Shown here piece after piece: positions 1-10,900 of a stretch of 40,774 bases of DNA (the first letter of the stretch is position 1; each line of letters starts with the position of its first letter). This DNA is from Gnetum montanum (lineage: Eukaryota; Streptophyta; Gnetopsida; Gnetales; Gnetaceae). Location: contig MNCI01009443.1 of assembly GCA_015680685.1 (NCBI GenBank), positions 116,296-157,069 of the forward strand, in the 5' to 3' direction. The notes beneath the pieces were generated by a model, which saw nothing but the letters and a program-made list of their open reading frames with translations, was not told the origin of the DNA and did not search any database. The position numbers and the translations under genes were made by a program.

Positions 1-364
1 AGGATAAAATGGCAAATCTGCTGAGATGTGATCTTCTGCAGGGGAATAGCCTCTACCCACTTTGTAAAATATTCAGTAGCGGTAATAATGAAGCTATGAC
101 CTACGGAAGACTTCAGCGTGATGGGGCCTATAATGTCTACTCCCCATCACTGAAATGGCCATGTTATCTGCGTTGTATGTAATTCTGTGGGTGACACGTG
201 TATAAGATTTACGTGACGCTGACACGTGTCACAGGTTTTAACCTTCGTCAAGAAATTATTTCCATGCGTGGCCAGTAGTATCCTAAGCGACGGATTTTTA
301 GGGCCATAGCCCGTGGTGCTACGTGGCCGTCGCACAATCCCTCGTGAACTTCTCCGACTATGTG
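1..364 (-). pseudogene. Integrase N-terminal part (zinc-binding domain and start of catalytic core), cut by window edge
   Basis: Reading from 364 down, the translation shows the HHCC zinc-binding region: HIVGEVHEG near 350-330, then CDTCQRH near 240-220. The beginning of the DDE core follows (WGVDIIGP near 150-125) and continues as far as base 1. The frame shifts once near 250, between the YYWPRM segment and the TCDTCQRH segment, and a TGA near 146 separates the zinc finger from the core. Integrase joins the cDNA to host DNA. This copy cannot make an intact enzyme, and the rest of the core lies outside the window. Confidence 0.75.
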
Positions 365-2782
365 CTACGCTTGGTCTTTGTCAACGCAAGTAAGCAACAC
401 GCCATCAAAGGAGCGTCTACAAAGAGTGTTGTCTCCGATGATGACGTATTGCTGAGCCCGCTTACAGATTGCATCTTTCTGTGCGCATGTCAATGCAAAT
501 GGTAGCTCGCCTTGTAAAAGGTAACCTTTAACGTCGTCGTACCATTCAGGCGTGCTTTCCTCGAGAAGAGAGGAGATTTGCGCCGTCTGAATGATAGGAT
601 CTAGGCAGTCTGTAATCAATGCAGGACAGGTGTCAAAAAGATGTGCAGGCACGTTTAAAGCCAGTGTTGCCAGTGCGTCGGCTAGTGTGTTATCCGTGTG
701 TGGCACGTGCTGGGCATCGATGGTCGCGAATCGTTTCAGAAGATCTTTAGCCGTCTTGCAGTAGGGCTGCAAATGCACAGCCTTGTAGGCGTAGACTCCT
801 GTGATCTGATTTATGACAAGCATCGAATCACCCCTCATCGCCAGGTGTTGAACATCGAGTTCACCGGTAGTTAGTAATCCCCTGAGGAGCCCCTCGTACT
901 CTGCGACATTGTTCGTACAGGGGAAGGTCAAGCGATAAGCGTGTAGACGCACATCCTCAGGCAATAGTGTGATAACAGTGGCAGCACTGCCACCTCTAGC
1001 GGTTGAAGCTCCGTCGAAATACAACGTTGCTTCGAGGCCTGTTAAGACAGGGCTTAAACTATGTACATGTTCATCAGGGAACTCTGGCTCAATAGTCACC
1101 TGATTGTTAATCGGTGAAGTTATTAATTGGTCAGCTATCGCTTGGGCTTTAGTAGATGATTGGCCAATATAGTGTAGATCGAATTCTGCCGTGATAGCCT
1201 TCCAGCGAGCTATTTTACTACTCTCGTATAAGCTATGCGTAATGGATCTAAGAATGTTGTTTTTACAGATGACGTTGACCTGGCTATGGAAAAGATAATG
1301 CCTACATTTCTTAAGCGTAAAAACTAATGCTAGGCAACTACGCTCGACGTCGTTGTACCTCGTTTCATACGCACACAAAGTATGACTCAAGTAGTAGATG
1401 GACACTTCCAACCCATCATCCCTCCTTTGTCAAAGTAACACTACTATCGCTACGTCTGAAGTTGCGAGGTAAATGTAAAATGGCAAATCCCTTTGTGGTG
1501 GGAAAACCGTCGGCAAATGTTGCAGTTCTTGTTTTAAGCTGTCAAACGCACGCTGGTAATCGTCGGTCCATTCGAAATTAACCCCCTTTTTCAACAAGTG
1601 TTGCATAGGGTGTAACTTGCCGGTTAGCCTCGAAATGAACCGGCGTATAAATTGTAAGCATCCCTGTAACCCGCGTAATTGCTTGAGGTCTGTAGGAGGC
1701 GTTAACTTGACAATGGCTTTGACCTTATCAGGGTCAACTCGTATGCCGGTTTCCGACACCACAAACCCCAGCATGCTTCCAGTTTTGACTCCGAATACGC
1801 ACTTCTTTGGGTTAAGCCGGAGCTCGTGTGTGGAACATCTTTTAAGGACTAACTCCAGGTCCTCTGAATGATCTTCCGACTTCAAAGACTTCACAGCTAT
1901 GTCGTCTACGTAATCATTCAGCCTTCCTAGGAGGTAATCACTGAAGATGTATGTCATGGCCCGTTGGTACGTTGCTCCGGCATTCTTCAGGCCAAAAGGC
2001 ATCATGGTGTAGCAAAAGGTGCCCCAGGGTGTCATGAACGTCGTGGTCAGTTGATGTTCTGGGTTAATGCGAATCTGGTTATAGCCTGAAAAGCCATCCA
2101 TGAAGGACAGAAGCGCATGCCCAGCTGTTGTATCCACTAGCTGGTCGATACTCGGCAACGGGAAGTTATCCTTGATTGTGGCCTTATTCAAATCCCGGAA
2201 GTCTATGCAGATGCGTATGCTTCTAATCTTCTTTGGGACGACTACAATGTTAGATACCTAGTCCGAGTAATCGACCGCACGGATGAAACCAACCTAGTAT
2301 AGCTTGGTGATTTCATCACGCATGGCTAGCACGATCTCTGGCTTGATTTTACGTGCCTTTTGCCTAACTGCTTTAATCTGCAGGTCTAAAATGATGTTAT
2401 GCTGGATTAACCTGGGATCTAACCCAGGCATATCCTCGTATGACCATGCAAAGACAGTAATGTTGTCTTGCAAGACCTGTTTTACGGCATTGTGCGTTTT
2501 TTGGTCTAACAAAGAACTGACTTTAAGCGTTTTAGTCTCACCCTTATGCGTAACGATAGGGACCTCACTGAGGGGATCTTCGGTTATGTCCCCAGCCTCC
2601 AAGTCTAGCGTGCGCGTCGACTGTTCTGGCCATTCTGGGGACGTCTCCGATGCAGCTATGGTTACACCTTCTAAAGGGGGGTTAACGTCTACTAACGCGG
2701 AGTCAAACTGCCTAATTACCTTCCCGTATGGACCCGTCAAAGTTAGGGGTGCTGAAACTGTTGTGTCCATTTCCCGTCTGTC
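365..2782 (-). pseudogene. Pol second exon: reverse transcriptase, RNase H and archaeal-type second RNase H
   Basis: One minus-strand frame runs from the splice acceptor at 2783/2784 to a stop at 365. RT carries the FRDLNKATIKDNFPLP, FMTPWGTFCY and MPFGLKNAGATYQR blocks and the catalytic YVDD at 1912-1901. The connection and first RNase H follow (about 1500-1110, ending near ALVFTLKKCRHYL). A second RNase H lies at about 1030-656 with FDGAS, TNNVAEYEGL, GDSMLV and ADALA, giving the expected D, E, D and D residues. Dual RNase H is diagnostic of the Tat lineage. In-frame stops occur at 2296-2294, at 2260-2258 (where Trp is usual) and around 1430-1415. The last 12 residues before 365 lead directly into integrase, so the original was one polyprotein. 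Confidence 0.85.
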
Positions 2783-2940
2783 CTGCAAAAACGCCAAGTG
2801 CGTAAATGATTAGGAGACAAGTAACGTGATGTCGCCGAACGTGGAAGGCTAACTGAATTTTAAAAATTATAGACAAGCTGTAATCAATGTAACCCGATTA
2901 CGAGGCAATAAGATGTGGTAGTTTAATGTCATTACGGATA

Positions 2941-3048
2941 GTGGCGCATGCGATATCAGCCGCATTAATATCTGGATTTTCGGGTTCCTCTTTAGGAAGG
3001 GCCCGCTGAAATCGGATATTAAGTCGGTGATCCTCGCGTATAAATAAG
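2941..3048 (+). promoter_or_regulatory. Probable promoter of the antisense gene (GATATC palindrome, TATA box)
   Basis: A TATA box, TATAAATAAG, lies at 3039-3048, 146 bases before the first ATG. Upstream are GATATC at 2952-2957, AATATC near 2968 and CGGATATT near 3013. The same ten-base TATA box preceded by GATATC palindromes occurs in the U3 regions of the LTRs at 15,382 and 40,214. Position and orientation fit transcription of the plus-strand gene that follows. Confidence 0.5.
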
Positions 3049-3584
3049 TAGTTTTTTTATGAGGATAGGTTATTGGCTGTTGAGAATTAGAACTCGTGAC
3101 TGTCGCTAAGAGAAGGAAGAGCAAAAAGTTAGAACATGTAATCTTGCGAAGATTTGCAAGTGTTAAGCTGTGAAAAATTCTGAAGTCGTCGCAATGGCAC
3201 CGAAGATCAAGAGGAAGAACGCAAAACTGGCCAAAATTGATGAAATGCAAGAAAACTTGAATCGTGTTTTGCAGGCGCTGGTCGATGTTTGTGACCCTAT
3301 GCCTTTGAACCGGTAGGCCATTCTTCATATGCTTATGTTTGTTCTTAATATCTACTTTTCGTGATGTCTTTTGCGTGAATGTGGATTTCGAAATTGTGGA
3401 CCTCGGGTTAATGCGAAGGTTTGATGGGGTTGGGTCTACCGCCGTTGTCAGGGACGAACCTTGCGTTATTGCAAAGGTTTGGGCGATTTCGGCCTAGATA
3501 GCTAGGTGTAATTTATGAGTTTTCTATGTTAGTGATGCAAATGTAAATGTAGGTGTTAATGTATGTATTAGGTTTTCTATACAG

Positions 3585-4426
3585 CATTGCGCTAAAGCCC
3601 ATTCTGGTTGTGTTGGATATTGTTGGGGTTCTGTGTTGTATAAACCCCATCGTCCCCAATGTCCCTCCCCCGCACACGCGGTTGCAAAGGAAGGCAATAT
3701 GGTTTCGACAGGGTGCGCTGCAGTTTCTGCAATTCTTGCTGCGCAACTTCAGCGTCATCGTGTGGTCTGATTTGTCTGATGACATCGCCGATGCCCTATT
3801 AGAGCACCTGCTGGCGGGTTCTGCGCAAGGGATTCTAGCCTTTTTGACAGACGTGACCATCAATACGGGTCGTCCCGAAGACCGAGAAATCAGCGCCCGG
3901 GGGTTGCAAAGCTTAAACAAGATTTGGGAAATGGCTCGGTTTAGCTGTTATCATGCATATAACATGCTGTTCATGGCCCGCCATGTCTCGACCTGTTTCC
4001 AGAACTCACAGGGCACGGTGTACTACGCAGGCGGGTAAGCGAATTTTATTAACTGTCTAATTTCTGTTTTGGTGTATATCTGTTGTCGGTGTGAAATATA
4101 AGAGAAGCCCATGCACAAAAATGTAAAATAAGCCTATGTTGTATGGTACAGGTTCTTTATTCAGGACAACAGGTTAGTTGGAGATGGGGATGTGTTATCA
4201 TGGGCCGAAACGGCGATAATGGCGTTTACCACAACTAGCAACGTGCGCACTGGTGTTATAGAGCAGATTGGCTTTGACATGTGTGAGTACCCCACCCGTT
4301 ACGCTAGGGCTTTTGAGAATTTCCAACGACTCGGGTGGCTGCACAATGACTGGACCTTAGATCCGCCCCTTACCGTCGAGGACGTGTAAAGGGAACTTCC
4401 GCCATTTCCGTTGCCATTTGGCCCCG
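3585..4426 (+). other. FCP1/SCP-like HAD domain (degenerate), exons 2-3 of the antisense gene
   Basis: The domain covers residues 40 to about 265. Motif I appears as ILVVLDIVGVL: the first Asp (residue 51) is kept, but the second Asp of the usual DxDG is Val. The block FLLRNFSVIVWSD matches the strand and loop holding motif II of plant FCP1-like proteins, and the segment ending LNKIWE precedes the usual motif IV position. There the expected Asp-Asp is replaced by Ala-Arg (NMLFMARHVS). Exon 3 continues with the family's typical C-terminal helices (DNRLVGDGDVLSWAETA). Family members remove phosphate from protein Ser/Thr, often the RNA polymerase II tail. With these losses the domain is probably inactive and might only bind. 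The assignment rests on motif recognition, not on a database search. Confidence 0.5.
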
Positions 4427-4522
4427 GTAAGGCTGTGGTGTAGTTGGTTACTGCGTAATATAGTGTAAATTGGGAACATTGCGTAATAGAACTTTGGTTA
4501 ATTTGTGCTTCACGTTGTGCAG

Positions 4523-5563
4523 TTAGGGAATCTCAGGAGATTACCCTTACAATTTTCGGCCGCAAGGCGAACACTGTCCTCTTCCGCTACGGCGACATCA
4601 AAGACGTACAGCGCTGGCTCGGCCACTCGGCGGCCCCAGTCGCGGTGACCTCCAAGATCCGAGCAGCAAGGCTAATGCACCTATTTTTGGCTGCGACTCT
4701 TGATGTCCCTGCCAGTGAAATGCTAACCCTGGTCAACTCCTTCAACGAAAAGGCCGAGCGTTTCTGGACGCGCGTACATAACGTGCGCGTAAGCTTTAAC
4801 ATCGACGCTCAGCTTTTCGCGGACCTCTTTGGCGTCCCCTCAGACAGCCCTCCCGTAAGTGAGAAGGTGAAAAGGAGTGTCGCCTTCCAGAATTGGCTGA
4901 AGGAGTGGGTAAGGGTCCCAAAGGAGACTAAAGGGTTTCCCTGCAAAAGGTTCGAGATGGGCATTGCCAAGACACTTTATCCCCTTTTCCGGGCCCGAAC
5001 CTTCCCCAAAACCCTCTCGCAGGGGAAGTTCTTTTCTGTAGAACAGACCCATATTATGCGAGAGGTTCTGGAGGAGGGGACCCAGTTCAACTGGGCAAGC
5101 TATTTTGCCAAGGGACTGCGTAATGAGATGATCAAGCTTCGCCAGAAGCTTGAGTCCCGTTTCAACGTGCATTACGCCTTCTTTATAGCTTGCCTCCAGC
5201 AGTTTGCTGAGTTTCTGGTCATCCAAAGAAATGGGGTCTGGGTGCAGCAAGACCGAGACCAGTTGTCCAGAACTTGGATTGCCCACATCATCAGCACTAC
5301 CCGTGGGCAAGATCCGCCGAAAGGGATCGGGGAGTTGTTGTCTATAACGACCAAGGGTCTGGCAGCGTCCCAAGTGCGAGGCCTCGACAGTGTAGGCGGG
5401 ATAATGCCTACGTACACCGGCGACGCCTCGCGAGGGAAACGTCTGGCGGAAGAAATTGTAGAACCTGCAGCTCGGCGTAAAAGGCTCCGCCTAGTCGAGG
5501 CCCCTAAGAGTGACGCAGGCCAAACTGTGGCGGTCAAAGTTCAGCGGAGTAAGCCTCCGCCTA
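4523..5563 (+). other. Exon 4: domain resembling plant-transposon-associated proteins, then a basic tail
   Basis: About 340 residues with no stop. The segment at 4740-4860 (ERFWTRVHNVRVSFNID then LFADLFGVPSD) and the later blocks (KTLSQGKFFSVEQTHIMREVL, HYAFFIACLQQFAEFLV) resemble the putative plant transposon protein domain found in many plant retroelement ORFs. That domain has a conserved start on strand-forming V/R residues, then an LFG(L/V)P turn. The C-terminal 80 residues are basic (RGKRLAEEI, RRKRLR, KPPPSKRER) and could act as a nuclear import signal. The family match is by eye and moderate at best. Confidence 0.4.
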
Positions 5564-6147
5564 GTAAGCGTGAAAGAATTATATTACGCAATGTTTGTTT
5601 AGATGTTTTGTACTGATGTACTAAGGTGCTATAACATGACCAGTAAAAATTACAAAAGAACTGACCCTTGAGACAAGGGCAGTAACACTAAGTCGTAGGG
5701 ACGGGGCCTCAATTTTGGAAGAAGAGGCCCCAGCTGTTAGCGTGAGCCGCGTATAGGCTCTGGTGCATGAGGAGGCCCCAGCTACTGGAACCAGCGACGC
5801 ACAGACTCAAGTGCGTGAAAGGGAAAGGGATGTGGAAGATGTCAACGAAATCACCACTGTCATCGGTAGAGGTAATGGGTATGTTAACGTGTTTGCAGGA
5901 TTTCTGTAAATAAATGAGGTTTCTAACTGGATTATGTACAGGAGAAGAGGAGGTGTCCACGTCTGTCGCTGCGAGCCGAGCATGGAGAGACTTCCCTGAT
6001 AAATTTGCCTTCATGGAAGGCGTCGTTAGCGACATGATTGAGTGCCTGGAACGCGTCGAACCTGGAGCGGGTACGTTATGGTTGTAGTCAGTTTGTAATG
6101 TTACATAATGGTAATGTGTCACCAACACTGATGATTGTTTCTGTTAG

Positions 6148-6965
6148 AAGCTCGCCTCCGATGGGATCCCATTGAGCCCATTGATTTGGACACAATGGAG
6201 CCACCATCCAATGAAGCAGCCGTGCCACGTCACATTTATGAGGAAATACGTAAATGTGCGTTACGCTCGACACGCTCCTTATGGGAGAGTAAGGGCGTTA
6301 ATGAGAATCTGTGGAAAAGGTTGCAGAGGTTGGAGCAGAGGGTTGAGTCTCTGACCAAAGAGGTCGGAGACTTAAAATCATGGTGCGACTTCCTACAGGC
6401 GCGAGCGTCAGGGGATGAAGACTGGCGTATTGCTGTTGTCGATTACTCCTGGTATTGGACAACCATCAAAAATAGCGTACAGACCAGTCGCGCGTTAGTC
6501 GAGTAGCGAATGCAGATAGAACTCCTAGCCCAGAAAAGCCGGGACTGGAGGGATTATTGTGCAAGCGTGCAAGAATGGGGGCAAAAGGAGAAGGATCACA
6601 AGCACGTGTACAAGCGGGAAAGCATTGCTTATTGGAAGCTCTACCAAGATCTTGCCGTCAGGGCCCGATCCTTGGAAGTCTTCCAGGATGTCATCAGCGC
6701 TTCCGATGCCTTCAAGAAGTTCGAGGAGCAGGTGATTGTAAGTGTGTCCCCCGAAAGGGCGATGACTCTCCCTGGGGATCAGGCTACAATCCCTACTTTC
6801 TTCCCGGACCCACCCCGCTGGAGCGGCGTGGAGAAAAGGAAAGTGAAGGCTGGGGCTGCCTTGGGAGAGGATGTATGGCCATATCTAACAGAGGAAGAGA
6901 TTATGAAGCGCCTGTGGGCTGGTCTGGACAAGCTTCCCTTTGCTGCGGAAGCAGGGCCGTCACAA
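6148..6965 (+). other. Exon 7: coiled-coil region of the antisense gene
   Basis: The exon encodes about 272 residues rich in Glu, Lys, Arg and Leu with heptad-like spacing (LWKRLQRLEQRVESLTKEVGD near 6315-6375). It is broken by TAG at 6504. It ends in phase 0 at CAA, followed by GTAAGT, a strong donor. Coiled coils in this position suggest self-association. A similar layout, with a transposon-like domain followed by a coiled coil, occurs in the separate ORF at 12,981-15,210. Confidence 0.5.
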
Positions 6966-7044
6966 GTAAGTTTACGCGCGACTTAGTTTGCGTTTCTGAT
7001 TATGATGTTAGGTCTTGTGTAGCTAATGTGCTTACTGTGTTCAG

Positions 7045-7338
7045 ATACCAGCCGAGGATAGGGAAGACGAACAAGCTGAGGAGTTAGCAAAGGGAGTGGC
7101 GGAAGCAGAGGAAGAAGCAGCGGAAGAAGCAGAGGAAGAGGCAGAAGAAGAGACAGAAGAACACAACGATGAGGAGCGTCCTTCCATGGAGCTGGCGCCG
7201 GAAGGAAGACCTCGCAAAGAGGACATTCTTCGTGAAAGAATCATTCCTAGAAACGACGGCCCATTGGAGGACGATCCATTAGCGTTGGATCCGGACTTAA
7301 GAGATACCGGTGATAGTGGCAGTAGGGGAAATGCGTAA
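7045..7338 (+). other. Exon 8: acidic Glu/Ala tail of the antisense gene
   Basis: It begins after a TGTGTTCAG acceptor and codes for 97 residues before TAA at 7336. The first half is an almost pure Glu/Ala repeat built from GAAGAAGCAG-like units (7099-7165), followed by a charged, proline-containing end. The repeat probably grew by slippage. The minus-strand Ser/Ala ORF over it is a shadow. Confidence 0.5.
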
Positions 7339-7543
7339 TTATAATTTACACATAGTTTTATTAATGTTGTGTGCAATATCATTTTATGAATGACTGAAAA
7401 GACGTGTTATAAAACCTGGTGGATGCGTCAAATGTCAGTTACACATTTTTTTATTCTTTTTTGCATTTTGCCGGTAGAGTGCGAGCGTAATTGGCGTAAT
7501 TCTTGAAAAGTTCACCTAAGTGATAATGATAGAGCGTAAATTT

Positions 7544-7642
7544 CTAGTTTAAGGCCATTGCGGGCTGTTACATGATTCTGCGTAACCTAGCGACTAGTTT
7601 AAGGCCATCGTGGGCCAAAACTAGTTTAAGGCCGTTGCGGGC
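7544..7642 (+). repeat. Three copies of a 22-base repeat CTAGTTTAAGGCC...GGGC
   Basis: Copies begin at 7544, 7594 and 7621 and share CTAGTTTAAGGCC followed by a variable GTTGCGGGC-like end. They lie 3' of the antisense gene in the noncoding stretch 7339-7912, which is also dense in GCGTAA. No gene is supported in that stretch. Confidence 0.7.
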
Positions 7643-7912
7643 CATTGCGTAATACGAAAAGCGTAAATGATACTGGTACAGAATTTCACGTAATTGTGCT
7701 GAAGTGATCAAGAAACGTGAATACCATGCGTATGAAAGAGACAACAGTGTGAAGATAAATGACAAGCGTAAGAACTGCAAACGAAAGTAACGTGACAATG
7801 CATGAAATGAAATTGCTAAGTAATAACCAAGACAACCCGTTAAGAAAAAGGTAATGTACGCAAAGACCATCGTTCAACCATCGATACGCAATTGTCTTTT
7901 GATGGCCTTTAC

Positions 7913-10900
7913 GTTGAATGCCACGTAAGGGCGAGGAGACTTATGGTTTGACTCCTCTACGCTGTCATCCGGAAATGGCAGGTCAGCCCAAGCTAGACCG
8001 TCGTTGCTGTCAGCTTGTTATGGGGTTTGGAGACAGGATTGTTCATCAGTCGTTTCTATCTCTGAACCTCATTCTTCTTCAATGTTATTGACGGTCTTGG
8101 GGGTGATTTCGTCGCCGCATATCACAACCTCCCCTCCGGCATAGGGAAGATGTATCTCTTGGTGTATCGGTGACGAAACTTCCCTTAGCTAGGCTAACCA
8201 TGACCTCCCCAAAATCAGGTTGAACCCTGGCATCTCCTCGACGACTAAGAAAGTGGCCTCTGTTGGGAATTGATCCCCTGCCACAAAATCAATACGCACC
8301 ATCCCCTTAACCTCGACCCGTGCCTCGTTGAATGATTTTACACAGGTCGTCGTCGTGGAAGTGATCTGGTCGACCAGACCCAACCTATCCACGATGGAAT
8401 AGGGGATGACATTGGTAGCCGCGCCATCGTCTACGTGCACTCTCCGGATCCTGTATTGACCGACCCGGATAGTGATAAACATAGGTTCAGTGGTTACCTG
8501 ACCTTTCTCAAGATCATCTTTGATAGACCCGTCGTGGAAGGTTAGCGAGGAAGGCGTAGGTTGCTCAGCTTTGGAAGGAAACATGACAGCATGTATCGCT
8601 CCCTCTTCCGCTGGCAGGCTTTCATCCACTGATATGGATGTCAGCATGTGAACCATAGCCTCACGATGTTCTCGCGATGTCATAAGCAGGTCGTAAAGGC
8701 TTAGCGTTGTGTTCTTTTGTTTGAGAGCCTCTTTAACTTGCGTGAATGCGTCGAGGAGGTCCTTCTCCCAGCTAGGTTGTTTTTCCCCCTTGTCTTCTTC
8801 CATTCGGCCCAAGAGACGGATCTCCCGAGGTGGAACGACGTTAGTCGGAGGGTTGCTCTTTTTCTTGCCAAGAGAAGGCGGTTGCGTTTCCGCACCTTTA
8901 TCCTGCCCCTGAGGCGCAGGTGAAGGTACAAAAGCCAGGGGCCTAGGCTTAGGGAAGCCGAGCGTAGAGTGGTCTTTCGTTGCGTTAACTAATGCGTCCT
9001 CTCCCTTTTGTTTGGGAGGTGAGGGTTGATGCTTTTGGTTGGAGGTCTGCCCTTGTGTAAGAGGAGCAGCCTGTGGTTTTGGCGCCTTGATAAAGAAGGG
9101 CGCCTTGGGCGTGGGCGCGGACAAGGCCGCGGCTTGGCTATTGCTGCATGACTGAGAGTGTATCCGAAAAGGTGCCCGTATAATGAAGGGCGGCCTCGAG
9201 ACCCCACCGGCTGCCGGTGAAATGGTTGGCCCCCTTTGTGAGTTGGCAGGGACACGCAAAACAAAAGGTTGTTTTGGCAGTTCCCTCCTCTCACTGTCCG
9301 TACTTACCACAGTGATTGTATAAGGGTCATCGTTTGCATTCAACGGGTCCTTATACGCATGAAATGTCTGGTTTTCTGGATGCGTCGGGTTGCTGCTGTC
9401 TAACTTGAGTGAACTATCATCCAGCATACGTTGAATGTCATCTTTCAGCGCCCAACAGTAATCCGTATCGTGACCACACAGCTGGTGGTGGTAATCACAG
9501 AAACGGTCCAGCCTGAAAGATCTTGGAACTGGTGGTTCGTTAGGTAAGGCTAAAGAAGGGTTCTTCAGCAGTTCACAAGGACGTCTGTGACGCTTCAGAG
9601 CCTCCTCAGACACCTTCTTAGGTTGAATGTCCCCTACCCCTAACAGTTGTTTTAGCAGTTCAGAATGCTTTATAGGTAATGCCGTGTACTTTGAGAGATC
9701 CTTACGCTCGAAGTTTGGCCTAGGATGGGGGGCCTTTTCAGGAGCTGCCGTGTCCTGATTGGTGCTGGCACCTGTCGTGGTTTCAGGAGGCGCGGTGGAT
9801 GCCTTTTTGTTCTTCGTCTTTGTACTCTCAGTCATTGCAGCTACTGTCGTTATCGCTGCTTTGCCTTTGTCTTTGTTCTTGTTATGTGCATTCCTATAGG
9901 CGACATACGCCGGGTCTTTGTTGGCCTCCGCAGCATCTTGGATGCTTCTAACCTGAGCGAAGGCCTGATGTAAAGAATTGGGGGAAAGGTAGTATAGCTT
10001 TGACTTAATGAAGTCATTGACTGCTCCCTTGAATATCGCAAGCATATGTGAGTCCGTGATCGGCTCGCAGATCTCATTCAAGGTAGCATTCCAGCGCTGT
10101 ATAAACTTTTGGACAGGTTCGAGCGGGTCTTGTTTCACCCCCATAAGTTGATCCAATGTGACTTCCGATTTCAAATTGTATTTGAAGCGGGTCACAAATT
10201 GGGTAAACAATTCTTCCAGGGTTGAAATGGAAGAGCGTGGGAGGGCTCGGTACCAATTCAAAGCTTTCCATGTTAAAGACATCACAAAGACCCAGATGAT
10301 GGTGTGTGGCCATTGTTGCAACAACAAAGACTCAGATCTAAATGTGACCAAGTGCGCGTTGGGATCTCCCTCCCCATTATACTTGGTGAAATGAGGCAGG
10401 GACATCCCCGGCGGCAACGACAACATAGGGACCGCTGGACTAATCGGATCATCCTGGTAAAAGTCCATGATCTGAATAGTATCAGAGTCAGCGGCTTTGA
10501 GGCGTCGAACCTCCTCGGTAAGAGTCTGTATCAACTAGAAAGCTTGGTCCAAGCCTGTTGACGGAGGTGCCTGTGCAGAAGGCATAGGAGCTTGGACCGG
10601 GAGGGTGGCGCGAGAGAATGGAAACGACGGGATGGGTTGACTGGCTGCTTGTGGGGCGGGGATCCCTGCAGGTGGAGGGGCCTGTGAAGACCACCACCCA
10701 CTGGTTTGCGAAGCAGGGTTAGGCTCCGCCTGGTGTGTAAGATAGGGATAGATGTATTGCGGGACCACTTGTGGAGCTCGCGTTGCAGGTGCGACAGAGG
10801 GTTGCACACCATACAGTGCAGACTGGGTATGTTGCGCCGCTGGGTTAGCCCACTGACCTACGGCAGGCTGTTGGATGTATGTTTGTGGCTGAACAGCTGT

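Larger units (their letters stand above)
3194..7338 (+). pseudogene. Eight-exon antisense gene: HAD-like, transposon-associated domain, coiled coil, acidic tail
   Basis: Predicted exons are 3194-3312, 3585-4034, 4152-4426, 4523-5563 (or 5548), 5683-5871 (or 5865), 5942-6070, 6148-6965 and 7045-7338. Each junction has GT/AG signals and each phase matches, giving one frame of about 1,105 codons including the stop. Three nonsense codons break it: TAA at 4387 (codon 269), TAG at 5754 (codon 653) and TAG at 6504 (codon 854). I chose the ATG at 3194 because it follows the TATA box at 3039 and opens an exon in phase with the next. The domains are listed separately. The gene lies wholly inside the predicted intron of a minus-strand retrotransposon. 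It may be a captured host gene or an element-borne extra gene. The exon model is from reading the sequence; function is unknown. Confidence 0.65.
2783..7912 (-). other. Predicted 5.1-kb intron between protease and RT, enclosing an antisense gene
   Basis: On the minus strand the protease frame stays coding to codon AAC at 7915-7913, followed by GTAAAG, a good donor. The acceptor is TTTTTGCAG at about 2791-2783, just before the coding block that leads into RT, with an in-frame TAA just upstream. Both ends are in phase 0, so gag-pro and RT join in frame. Ogre elements are known to splice an intron at this position, but theirs is short. This one is about 5,130 bases and holds a whole gene on the other strand. 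The splicing itself is inferred from the sequence alone. Confidence 0.6.

Noticed and set aside
4840-5537. Minus-strand frames of 177 and 121 residues over exon 4 of the antisense gene
   Set aside because: They are shadows of a well-supported coding exon on the plus strand.
7568-7870. Hydrophobic 100-residue minus-strand frame
   Set aside because: It is composition-driven, has no motif or conserved partner, and lies inside the predicted intron 3' of the antisense gene.
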